Shown here in pieces: positions 1-10,152 of a stretch of 64,000 nt of DNA. The notes below the pieces were generated by a model. That model did no database searches and was not told the DNA's origin. It saw only the letters and a list, made by a program, of their open reading frames with translations. The position numbers and the translations under genes are program-made. This stretch comes from Icerya purchasi. Its lineage: Eukaryota; Arthropoda; Insecta; Hemiptera; Monophlebidae. Numbering within the stretch: position 1 is the stretch's first letter; the number at the start of each line of letters is the position of its first letter. The stretch is taken from contig CM077115.1 in NCBI GenBank assembly GCA_039619475.1, positions 551,140,826-551,204,825 on the forward strand. The letters run 5' to 3'.

Positions 1-566
1 GTGATATTAGTGCCGCTAACGGATTTTATTATTACTGTTTAGTTGATTCTATGGGAAATGAGAAGATGAAACAATTTACTAAAGAATTTATACGAGACAA
101 TTTTCGTTCCTGTTCGAGTTGTGCAGCGTTTCTTCTTGTAACATATCCAGTTCTGCTTGAATTTATTGACAGTCCGATAAAAGATGAACTAGATAGGTTT
201 AAAATTATAACGAGGTGGATTCGGAATGATTTAAATAAACGATCCGATTATTTATCGCATCTTATTGAACATGTTCGTTTTGAATACATCAGTAGTGATA
301 TAATATTAAACGAAATTTTGGAATATCCGTTGGTAATAAACGATCTAGAAATTATTAAAACTATAAGGAAAAAGAAAAAGCTATGCAAGGTAAAAAAGTA
401 GAGAATGATCAAAAAAATATTTTCTATCATTGACTGATCGGATATCTAAACCGACTTTATGGAATTACAAAAGAATGAAATGTGATCGATGTGTTTAATT
501 ACTCAAAAATGGATTGGACCGACGAAATTCATTTGGGAATAAATAGTAAAAGTGCCTTTAATGAAG
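1..566 (+). pseudogene. BTB-BACK-Kelch paralog, copy 1 (edge-truncated, internally deleted)
   Basis: The first base aligns with about position 10502 of the better copy at 10153-11661. The BACK-domain region is open from 51 to 401 (116 codons) and is nearly identical to copy 2. At about 380 the Kelch propeller is lost: roughly 700 bp present in copy 2 are missing. Similarity resumes at about 505 with the last propeller stretch ('KMDWTDEIHLG'), which in copy 2 precedes the stop. The remaining protein cannot form a propeller, so this is a pseudogene. The family normally recruits substrates to Cullin-3 ligases through BTB and BACK. The BTB half, if present, lies outside the window. Its 3' flank is also duplicated, so the whole locus and not an mRNA was copied. 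Confidence 0.85.
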
Positions 567-1908
567 AATAAGTAATTCAACAATTATCGTTATTATGGTT
601 ATTATTCAGTTTTTTAATATGTTTTTTATTTTTATAGCTGTTATTGATCACCAGTTATCCGTAATACAGTTTTAAACTTTACAAAATATGCACAGCATAT
701 ACGCTGTTTAAGATTGTTTTTTTATCATTTGTAAGCTCAGTCCACTGATTATGTATTCTTAAAAAATTCTTTGAAAACCAGAATCACATTTCATTTATAA
801 ATATTGATTAAGCGTTTATACTTATGTATAATGATAAATTTTGAAGTTAATATTTTCATTTCACTTTTTTTAAATATTTTTCAGCTAAGTTAAATAATTT
901 TTGAATATCTTTTTGTATTCTTTTCATATACCGTAATGTGTACATTAAATTAAGATACGGGCGTACCACTTTAGAGAGACAAATTCTTTATTTCGAAATG
1001 ACGGATGACTTTAACAGATGAAAGAAAGAGACATTTGACGTTAATAACAGGGAATAAATAGTACTTTGGCAACATGACCTCTTATCACCGTCGAGTTAGA
1101 GGTGAAATAGGAAATTGGCGAGCAATTTTATGAAATGACTTCAATATATTAGAAAACCGAAAGCAGTTATTTTACAATATACTACACATAACAATATTTT
1201 TACAGATTTATTCACTCGATATATTATCGTATTATAAATATGTAATTTTTTAAAATTCACGGCTAATAGATCTCAACATATCGACATGAAGGTGTATTCT
1301 GTTCAGTTTAATACACGTCTTTTTAACTTTACTGTGCATTATATATATTATTAAAATACAAATATTATATATTTTTGGCTTAATTAAATACGTTAAAATT
1401 ATTTAAATATTATTTTTAGTAATAGAGGGAATATAAATTTATTACATTGAAATTACAAATATGAAAGTCGTCATGGTAGAAGTAATGTAACAATTATGTT
1501 GAGAGCTATGGTTGAGTAGGATGCATCAAACAAGAGGATTATCAGGAAAAGGGGTTTTTGAAAGGATGTCAAAAAGTTAAAAAAGCCACATGGAATAATA
1601 AAATTATTTCGAGAAGTTATGAGAACAAGTATATGGAACAGATCTACTAGTTTAGCTGTAAGTGAGGTAGGGTGACTGTATATGTGCAAAAATTCTAAAT
1701 TTATATCAATGTTTTTCTTCAAATTTTTTTGACCACGTATTGTAATTCGTCCTTTTTAGGATATACATTGTTCCATTTTTGTGTTTTATTGTAATTGTTC
1801 TTCGTGACTTTGTTGACATCAAGTTTAAGAGTAGCCGACATTAAAATATTTTTGAAAACATGAAAGAAATATTTGTAAGGTTTAAGTTGGTGTATTCTGA
1901 TTTTATAT
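567..1908 (+). repeat. 3' flank of Kelch duplication block, copy 1
   Basis: This AT-rich non-coding stretch matches 11662-13020 base for base with scattered substitutions, starting at the shared 'agtaattcaacaattatcg'. The main structural difference is a 153-bp segment present at 12598-12750 and absent here at about 1495. The segment runs into a short TA repeat. Homology picks up again after the inserted LTR, from about 2530 to 2707 (matching about 14450-14585). No coding is seen. Confidence 0.85.
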
Positions 1909-1920
1909 ATATATATATAT

Positions 1921-2491
1921 TGATACGAACTTAGCCTGCCTGACGGAGGAAATTTTCTTATTTTAACTGTTCTTTTCCTCCTCTCCCTTCTTGTTCCGGG
2001 CGCCAGTGGAGATGCGCTCCACGCGATAATTAAAGACGTTTTTAATTAATAATTTTTCCTTTTAAAATTAACTTTTATTGCAAGAAACACATAAACAACC
2101 AGACAAATTTTTCGATGATTCTACGTGAACACGTTGCAGCGCAATATCACACGATGATATCTACCTAAAATCATAATTAACGCGGCCGCTAACAATAATG
2201 CCTGATTGCAGCATGCGACGAGAGAACGAACGAACATAATCTTCAGCTAGCTCGCTGTCTATACCTCCGTTATCATTTTATCGAAGAATAGACAACGAGC
2301 GCACCGCACACCGCTCCGCCCGTCGGAAAGCGCAGATAACAACCATGCAGACCACTAGCCTTTATCGACGCGCAACTACCCCAATATCTCAAGAACAGGT
2401 AATTGGCGCCATCTCTCGATCTAAAAAGATCAACCAAACGAAACAAATTAATATACTCTTAAACCGGCTAGAGGCCGCACAAACCGTATCA
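1921..2491. mobile_element. Solo LTR inserted in a TA repeat
   Basis: A 571-bp block with higher GC than its surroundings begins TGATACG and ends CGTATCA. This is the TG...CA form of an LTR with 7-bp inverted ends. TA repeats abut both ends, so the target duplication is hidden in or consists of ATATA. The paralogous site near 13060 has only TA repeat followed by the same unique flank, so this block is an insertion. No internal coding region or second LTR is present, which fits a solo LTR left by recombination. On the minus strand it contains TGGCGCCCGGAAC (about 1995-2012), resembling a tRNA primer-binding site, so the exact LTR limits or a small attached leader are uncertain. A 70-codon ORF inside it is not considered real. 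Confidence 0.6.
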
Positions 2492-2707
2492 ATATATATA
2501 TATATATGTATATACGACATGATGTATATAAGTATTTTTGTTATTAGTTTTTTTTAGCGTTGTTTAATTTTTTTTTTGTTTTATTTTGGTTATTCATTTC
2601 ATTTGTTTTATCTTATTTTATTTGCAATTTAATATAATTACTACGGTAGTGTATAGTAACATTAATTTTGCATGTTTCATTGTTAGCTTGTTTTTTGTTA
2701 ATATTAG
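2492..2707 (+). repeat. Distal 3' flank of Kelch block, copy 1
   Basis: After the TA repeat the sequence matches 14441-14585 (for example 'tattcatttcatttgtttta' and 'ttttgcatgtttcattgtta'). It marks the far limit of the shared duplication. The two copies diverge at about 2708 and 14586. Confidence 0.75.
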
Positions 2708-3145
2708 ATGGTGTGATACCTGGGCATATATTAGAAATTATAATCCGCGTGGAAGGATTTATTAACTCCATAATTTCTGTTACTGTGCCCTTAAATGCGA
2801 TAAATGTGTGTTTCTTGACAACCGTTTGCAGGAGTAAACTGTTAGCAAAGAATACTCAGAATCGATTGTTTGACATGCTGAATGCAGCCTCGATAGCGCT
2901 AGGATTAACCGACGAATTAATTTGTCATACATATTGTATTTGCTTAATTTTGGTCAATAGCGGTAAATACGATGGCAGTATTTTTATTCAAGAATTGTTT
3001 AGCGAAAGGTGAAGTTGCACTTACATTGCTGATTTTGTTGGTAGCCGGTTTGTTTGCATTAGTTGACTTATTTATGCTATTTTCGAAAATCATTAGAGGA
3101 GGCAAGATATTTAGCTTTGACTACAGCCGGGTTGCTACAATATAG
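2668..3145 (+). other. Two overlapping unassigned ORFs, possible gene remnant
   Basis: ORF A (2668-3012, 114 codons) starts inside the duplicated flank, so its first residues cannot be original. ORF B (2972-3145, ATG at 2972) overlaps it in another frame. It encodes about 57 residues: a short basic start, one clear hydrophobic helix ('ALTLLILLVAGLFALVDLF') and a tail 'GGKIFSFDYSRVATI'. The stretch is less AT-rich than its flanks, which hints at former coding sequence with a frameshift near 3000. No family is recognised. A membrane protein fragment is one reading; chance is another. Confidence 0.25.
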
Positions 3146-4556
3146 ATAGGATCCATTTTTAAAAGTGATGGATACATGTACAGGTTGTGCCGACTATATT
3201 TGTAATGTGTGTAGCGCAAACAAGTCCTGAGGTTCTACAGACACAATAAAACGCATTAGGTAGACGGGAAAATCAGAAAATCTCTTTTTTTCTCATACGT
3301 TTTAGTCATGAAATAGTGAAATTGGCGCATAAACGTTAAAATAGGCTTTTAAACTAATGAATGATAGATTTTTAGGGACGTCAAAAAACTGTCGGAGTTG
3401 GCGCGGTGCTGAATGTGAATGTCGTATAATTTTAAATTTTTAGCTAAATATGAGTATATTTAATAAAACGAATGTTCTTTAAGGACGAACATAAAAATCC
3501 AATAGCTAATAACTCATTTTAGCGACATCAGAAATGTAAATTTAGGTAAAAATTACATTTAAGTTTTTCTTGTAATTTCAGCTAAAATGTGGCCCTATTT
3601 TTGAAAAACGCGTTGTAGATATTGTTGAAATGCTTTTCATAGTAACTTTGAAATCGGGAATACATATATGAGAACAAATTAAGCGTTTAAAATGTTACGA
3701 TAATTGTTATCAAAAATTTAAAAATAAAAGTGACTAATTATAAACAATGTTAAGTAGAGCAGAATAGTTTATTTTTTTTAAATTTAGTTTTCTGTAAAAT
3801 AAGTCATGTTCAAACGGAACTGGTTAGTTTTTGTAAGATTTATTTTATATTCCGAATTTGAAAGAAATCTATAATTCTTTATAACTGAAAAATACGAAGT
3901 ATTTTTTTTTTTCAGATGAAAAAGTAGAAGATTTTAATAACGTTTATATTTCGAACTTTAACATAACCGAATAATATATATAAGACTCGTATTAAAAGTA
4001 CACGATAGCATTCAAATGCGCAATTACTAAATTTTTATAAACTTATATGTTTACTTACAATTATAATATAAATGCAACACGAGATTATTACTTGCAGTTT
4101 CGCCCGCTGTTTAGACCCGTTTTTAAAGAGAGTTAAGATGATTTTGTCATTTAATTGTTATTTTTAAACTAAGCTTAGTAAAATGTGTTTTTGTTATGAA
4201 AAATTTTTTACTACAACAATTTAAAAACTTGTTTCTAATTTATTTTTTTATTGCTCATTCCATTATTCATTATCAAATCTTTTGTTCGGATCTCTTAGTT
4301 ATTCCTGTGAGATAGACGCAATTACAATTTATATTTGTAATCCCAAGAGCTACTTGCGGCCTACCTAATTACTTTTTTGTTCTTCAATTTCCGAGGCACA
4401 AACTAAATTTTGCCATTTTGCTTTGATTAGTTAATGAGAAAGATATTGTCCCCTTTTCTTTTCGCATTATTAATTTTAACGTTTAATACATCAAACAGAA
4501 ACGCATATGCCCCATAGATAAAAGAAAATGCTAAATCTCGATATTTTTACAATTGC
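3146..4556. other. AT-rich intergenic stretch
   Basis: No ORF, RNA gene or repeated element is recognised on either strand. Homopolymer A and T runs are common. Nothing here matches other parts of the window. Confidence 0.5.
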
Positions 4557-4558
4557 AG

Positions 4559-4735
4559 TATAAAAAATGTCGTTTACTGCAAAAATGTGAACATTTGATG
4601 AAAACATCAGCACAAAGGTATCGAAAATACGGCACTTTAAAAAGTGAATTGTACAATGCAGCAGTATATGCTCTCGCATTTACAAGCAACCATCGGGCGG
4701 TTAGTGCGATCACGGGTTATGATGCACGTAAATAA
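4559..4735 (+). CDS. Candidate terminal exon of an unidentified gene
   Basis: A pyrimidine-rich tract ending 'tttttacaattgcag' (AG at 4557-4558) is followed by an open frame of 58 codons to a TAA at 4733. The residues are mixed and charged (for example 'CEHLMKTSAQRYRKYG' and 'AVSAITGYDARK'), unlike the low-complexity translations around it. The base composition is less AT-rich than the flanks. No upstream exon is recognised within about 1.4 kb and no family is recognised. It may be a true last exon, an exon fragment carried by a duplication, or chance. Confidence 0.3.
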   Translation, partial: YKKCRLLQKCEHLMKTSAQRYRKYGTLKSELYNAAVYALAFTSNHRAVSAITGYDARK

Positions 4736-4739
4736 ACGA

Positions 4740-7069
4740 GTAGACACGGTATCAGATGGAATAATGCAAATAATAAATAAAAAATAAGCAAGTTAATAAA
4801 AAAAGTCATTTTTTTTTTTTTTTTTTATTTTGTTCCCCAATTCGGATGTACCGATGGGGCAAATATATATTTGCAAATATTATACAGTAGATACGGAACT
4901 GTACTTGTGATGCATAAGCTTAGTCAGAAATACATTCTTACAAATGTTTATAAAACGCTTATAATTAAGACATGTTATGAAATATATAAAATATTTTTTA
5001 TGATATGTGGATTACAATTGTAGCATACAGATAGTAATATACATATTATTTATTCAATATAACTAATAAGGGAATAAATTATACATACAACCACACGCAC
5101 ACATATATTGATTTTATAATCACCTTAGGAAAAGAGAGAGAACATGTTCTTATGTGAAAACATTTAGAATAGTTGACCACGCGGTTGTTTTATTTTTAGT
5201 TCCATTACGTCATGAAAATATGCAAGAAGTTAAAAATTTAAAGCTTTCATAGTGATTACTCATGATAAATATCTTTTTAAAAACACAGATGCAAGAACTG
5301 TTGTTTAGCATTTTTATTAGTAATGTTAAGTGAGCAATTTTGGTTGATTTTATATTTTTCCCTTAGTTTAGAAAAGCGGGTGCAAATGAATATTGTATGT
5401 TGTAAGTCGTCTGTGACATCCAGTCGATTAAGGCTGTAATTAAAAACGATCTTGCGCCCCGGTAACATTTATAATAGCTTTACGAAAAATGGCGTTTTAG
5501 ACGATCGAAAAGCGCGAACGTAATGAACAGGACTTGTCGAAAAGAAAATAGGAATAAATAAGCAGTAAAGCGGAAAATGAACGAGATGGGATTTTTTAAA
5601 CAATAAGAAAGGAAAAAATGTCCAACTTCGTATACGGCTGGTAGTTTAGTATGGAGTTACGAATTGAATTTCAAATGCAAAAAAAAGGGGCCATTAAAAA
5701 AATAGATTATCTAGACACCTTTGTCGCCATTTCGTTCAGTTTTTCTGAAATAGTCTTTGCATCACACGACAAATATTTTTGTTTAAAGACAGCCGAAACA
5801 ATATAACGTTTCGGCTTTTTGGATACAGATATTTTCATATTGCTGCTAGTATACTTTAATTCTTATTCTATATTTGTGATATCAGTGTGAAACAAAGCCT
5901 AGAACAACTCGGCTTATATTAGCTTAAAGTCGTGTGAATTTCATCACTATTTCTTTAATTGTTTTTGAGTTACAGACAGACGGACAAAAATTTTAAAAAA
6001 TAGACCTCCAAAGTGAAAACAGCCTAATGTAGCGATTATAATCAAATATTCACATATCACAGACAGGCACGAAAGTTTTATATAGTAATATAAACAACAA
6101 GTGTAAATGAAATAAAAATTTTAAGACGAAATATTTTATTTTTCGGAAGGAATTACAGTAGTGAACAGCCACATCTGACTATATGCGAAATATGATACAT
6201 ATTGCTGGGAAATTAAATAATCTACATATATTTACTATAATAATACGGTCAATTCGAGTGTAATTTCTAGTCATAGATAATGCTGAATTGTTATTTAATT
6301 CTAAGCGTAATAATTTTTTTATAAATTCTATAAATTCAACACCATTACGCGATTTAAGATCAATATTGGGGCATCACTACAAAGTGTACTACGGGTATAG
6401 CATTAAGTTGCAGTTTATTTATGAAAATTTAGGCGTCTTTTTTTAAAAAAATGTTCAACACATCGTACGTGTTATTTTTTAAAAACGTGATACAGCATTA
6501 TAAGCGGGTATCACTGAAGGTTCCTTATTTATCCAGGTTTCACACGATTCTGTTATTTAAATTTGGGCATCACGGAATCTGTAAATAAATCTCAAGCAAA
6601 GGAGCACCAAAGAGACTGAGAACATTAATGTAGCCTATAAATACAACAAAGTCGATGTTTCAGCTCTGGCTTCGAAATGATGATTGCTAAAACTGATCGT
6701 TCTAAAAGTCGTGCGAGCTTGAACGATTGAGTTTGCGTCTATTTTCTCTACCGCAAATATCGATAAAAATTGTGATCTTTATTCGTTATAAATAATCCCC
6801 CTAATGATGTATCTTTAAATTACGGCCAGGAGCGTTTGTAAACATAAACGATACTGCATTACTGGTCGACTACACGCTTGCATGTAGACCAACTCAAAAT
6901 ACTATTAACATTTTTTTTCTTCGTTTCAACTTGGGTACGTCAACAGCATATCTGAACCCAGAAACGGAAATGATAAAATGTAAGAGGCACAATAAGGATT
7001 GCGGAGCTTAAGTGACAAAAGATGAAAACATATAGCGGCACACTCATTCAAAAGGGAAGGACATTCGAA
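4740..7069. other. AT-rich intergenic stretch
   Basis: About 2.3 kb with no supported gene. It contains a poly-T run at about 4809-4826, short TA repeats and isolated ORFs of 60-odd codons with no coding signature (5277-5468 is one). Confidence 0.5.
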
Positions 7070-7590
7070 GAACGTATTAGTATCGCGGACGTCTTCGATC
7101 GGTTAGATGAGGAGGGCAGTTAGAAGAATGTTCGAAAAGAAAACGAAAACGTGAGAAAGGAAGGAGAGTATGATTAAGACGTAAGCGAATAATAGCGACA
7201 ATAGCGAAACGGCGAAGCGAAGGAAAATTGTAAAACCAATGCCGAGTATGAAGATTAGGTTGGATGGACAGGTAGAAATAAAGGTTGTTGGAAAAGGAAG
7301 AGGCATAAATATTTGGCCAGAATCGGGTAAGAATCTTTTTACACATGGAAGCAAATTATATACGCAGGAATTTTTGAAAAATAAAAGCGAGAAGACGCAG
7401 CAATCTGAGCCAAGAAATCTGCCATTTTATTCCCCTCTATTTCCGTGTGGCTAAAGACCCAGGGCCAATCTATGTGGCTAGAATGAATTGAGGGAAGAGT
7501 GTGAATAAGAGTACGAATACGAATCGGCCATATCGACATCTCCCATAAACATATAATTAACAAAACGCCGCTTCCGGCTATATGTTCTTT
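7070..7590 (-). pseudogene. Decayed LINE ORF2 3' end (RNase H and C-terminal domain)
   Basis: Read on the minus strand, two frames together match the end of the LINE ORF2 at 23341-27273. The first, near 7450, reads 'GNKMADFLAQIAASSRF', the last RNase H motif (GNxxAD). The second, 7077-7346, reads 'RLRLNHTLLPFSRFRF', matching 'RLRFNHSLLPASRFRF' in the intact copy. Frameshifts separate the pieces, and the RT and endonuclease are absent. This is an old 5'-truncated copy of the same LINE family that dominates the window. Confidence 0.8.
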
Positions 7591-7689
7591 ATGCGGCCAC
7601 ACAAGTGTACCGACAGTTCCCCACACATACTGCTCATTTGTCTAATATTCATTGTGTTACAAAAGCAACTTGGCTTAGCAAAAAACATG

Positions 7690-7966
7690 AAGGAGATCCC
7701 CTCAAATGCAGCAACTTCCATCACCAGAATTATTGGCTTCGTTAGAACGAGCACGCAGCATATTTAAATTATCAGCTTTTTTATGTGTTGTAATGACGAT
7801 AGTAGTTATACACAGCACGTACAAGGGGGAAAAACTGTCAGAAATAATTGATTTGATTTTTATTAGCAATTTTTGTCAGTCTTTTCCATATATTTGCAAG
7901 AAAATAATCCAAAGCAACTTCTTCCTGAAATTTTTTTCGCAATCCTGTGGGTCCGGATCTATATAA
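7690..7966 (+). other. Unassigned ORF, 86 codons
   Basis: The frame from 7706 to 7966 starts 'MQQLPSPELLASLERARSIF' and has one hydrophobic stretch ('LCVVMTIVVIHS'). The first 40 residues look coding-like in composition and the rest does not. No homolog is recognised. It directly precedes the duplicated 5' flank of Kelch copy 2 and could be the edge of another broken gene. Confidence 0.2.
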
Positions 7967-8417
7967 GTGCCAATTTTCATAAAAATTATTTTTGAAAATT
8001 TCTAGTTAATTTAAAGTAATGTTAGTGACCTCATCGTAACGTATTTTTAATTAATATAGATTTTTTATCGAAGAATTTTTCTTTCTTTTTTTTTTATACA
8101 CAATAAAAACTTATCCATGTTATTATTTCGTTTAATTCTAGCGGTGATATTTTTAAATTTAAAAAAATAATAACTGACTTTTAATTTATATTAAATTGAA
8201 TGGCTTGCAAATAGTGGTGATTTAAATTTTTTTTTTCAAACCTTTTTAATCTCTTCCAATATTTATTAAAGAAGACGTTATTCCTTTGGCACCAAGGATA
8301 GATAGTGTGTACAATAAACGTTGTAAAAAACTATTATTAAAAGCTGCTTTGAAATAAGTTGCTAAATATTTGTTCTTTTATAAGAATGACGTCGTCAATT
8401 GCAATTGACTTTTTTAT
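7967..8417 (+). repeat. 5' flank of Kelch duplication block, copy 2
   Basis: The stretch matches about 54145-54620, upstream of Kelch copy 3 (for example 'gcggtgatatttttaaattt' and 'tctcttccaatatttattaa'-like blocks). Alignment is continuous in copy 3 into its BTB exon. Here it stops at 8417, where a 1.57-kb element begins, and resumes at about 9995. Confidence 0.8.
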
Positions 8418-9986
8418 AGGCTTTTATTTAACTCGCTTTGTCATTTTCTGTCGGGGGGGAATCTTGCGAATAATTCTTCGCCTACTTCCCGAAGAATTAG
8501 GAAAGTGTCCTCTTGCAGAAATGCATGTTATAGATGACAATAAAATATTATGCAACATCCAGGTTTCTAGACCCTCGGAGTTCCGGACTGAGAAGAATTT
8601 TTGGAAACGATTTTTCACCTTCTTCCCGATGAATTAAAAATGTGTCCTTTTTTTGCAGAAATGCTTGTAATCGATGATAATACAATATTATGCAACATCT
8701 GCGTTTGCAGCTTTAAAATTAGACCCTTGGGCGCCGAAAACTCGAAATTTTGGAAAGAAATACTGTTGGAAAGAGCGTTATTTGTCGTGAACAAAACCAT
8801 ATTTTATTTCTTTAATGAAACTTTCGAAGTTAACGAAAAGTTTAAAAAAGCACGAGATCTATTATGTAGCTCCCCCTCTTTGCGGCTCGAGTATTTTAGC
8901 TAAAAATTTTGAACAAGGTTGAAAATATGCACATGCACGTATATTTCGTTGATTTGGAATACATCCAGGTTTCCAATATTAAAATTATCCTCTCGGGGCT
9001 TCAAAAGCTCGAATTTTTGAGAAAAGAAATATTTTTTTTTCCCCGAGCATATGATATACTGTTGGAAAGAGCACTACTTGTCGGGATGAACCTCGTATTT
9101 CATTTTTTGAAACATTAGAAGTTTACCAAAAGTTTAATGAAGCACAAAAAAGTGACGTGCTGCCCCCGCTTGTGGCTCAGCTTTATAGTTAAAAATTTTG
9201 AACAAGATTAAAAAAATGCGCATCCTTGTGTATTTATTTACTTTGGAACAGGTGGGTTGCCAACTTTAAAATCGGACCTTTGGGGGTGCTGAAAGCTCGA
9301 AAGTTTCAAAAAAAATATTTTTTTGTTCGGTCATGTGATATATCAATGGAAAGATCGCGCTATTAGTAAAACATTGTGTTTCACGTGCTGAAGATTCCGT
9401 ATGTATTGTATGAAAAACAAAAGACAATATAATTGAAAGAATGAGCTCGATTATTTAATAAAATTTAACACAAATTTCTGTAAATGTCCTATAATCAAGA
9501 TATTGAATAAAATAAAGAAAAATAAAATACAATTCTAAATTTATTGTTTTTTATTGAAATACATAGTAAAAATCCAGAATAAAAAAAATAAAATAAAAAT
9601 TTTAAAAATAGGCTTTCATTTATGCACTAAAAAGAAGTATAAAATAACTTTATTAGTGTGCGACTACTTGATACGCATCTTAACATTAAAATCTGAAACT
9701 ACAAAATACTATTCTGAAAATTAAAAGCGGGGGCTACAGATTAATAATTAAACATTAATATTATAATACATTCTAAGCCAAAACTACAATCACTATTTAA
9801 TGTTGTTCCATTGTTGTGTATCACAATACACTAGACACGCCGAAAACGTTTTTGTAGCTGCGGCCGCCGCTTTTATTGTTCAGAACAGTATTTTGTAGTT
9901 TCAGATTTTAGTATTAAGATGCGTATGTGGTAGTCGCACACTAATAAAGTTATTTTGTACTTTTTAGTGCATAAATGAAAGCCTAT
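8418..9986. mobile_element. Non-autonomous DNA element with 8-bp target duplication
   Basis: The element is defined by comparison with the empty site near 54615. It starts AGGCTTTTATTT and ends AAATGAAAGCCTA, a short terminal inverted repeat. TTTTTTAT is present on both sides (8410-8417 and 9987-9994) and once in the unoccupied copy. No transposase is present. The left two thirds hold diverged direct repeats and the right end is a long palindrome, both listed separately. An 8-bp duplication fits the hAT group, but the ends are not a classic hAT terminus, so the family is left open. Confidence 0.65.
8480..9400 (+). repeat. Diverged internal direct repeats
   Basis: Two units of about 140 bp come first ('cttcccgaagaattaggaaa' near 8482 and 'cttcccgatgaattaaaaat' near 8620). 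They are followed by three units of about 290 bp, recognisable by 'ctgttggaaagagc' at 8763 and 9058 and by a diverged form near 9346. The units differ at many positions, so the array is old. Short ORFs here (92, 100 and 69 codons) are by-products of the repeats. Confidence 0.65.
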
Positions 9987-9990
9987 TTTT
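9604..9990. repeat. Long palindrome (foldback) at the element's right end
   Basis: 9604-9740 is the reverse complement of 9856-9990 with few mismatches, separated by about 115 bp. Both arms carry 'aataggctttcatttatgca' at their outer ends, matching the element's terminal motif. The inner arm ends lie around 'aagcgg...gctaca'. Transcription would give a stem of more than 100 bp. Confidence 0.8.
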
Positions 9991-10123
9991 TTATTATTAT
10001 TACTATTATATACCTATCATCTGGGGTTTCGGAGGTGTCGTTCGAAGCATTGAATTTTGTATACGTTCGTGTTTATAAAATACCGAATTAGATAATTTAA
10101 TGTTTTTAAAATAACGAAAACAT

Positions 10124-10140
10124 TTTTTGATTTGTTATAG
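10124..10140 (+). promoter_or_regulatory. Conserved 3' splice site upstream of the BTB start codon
   Basis: The sequence 'ttttttgatttgttatag' ends 12 bases before the ATG at 10153. The same site is kept in copy 3 (ending at 54765) with matching branch and pyrimidine sequence. It indicates a 5'-UTR intron and so a genomic, not retroposed, origin of the copies. Confidence 0.55.
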
Positions 10141-10152
10141 AATTGAAGCAGA

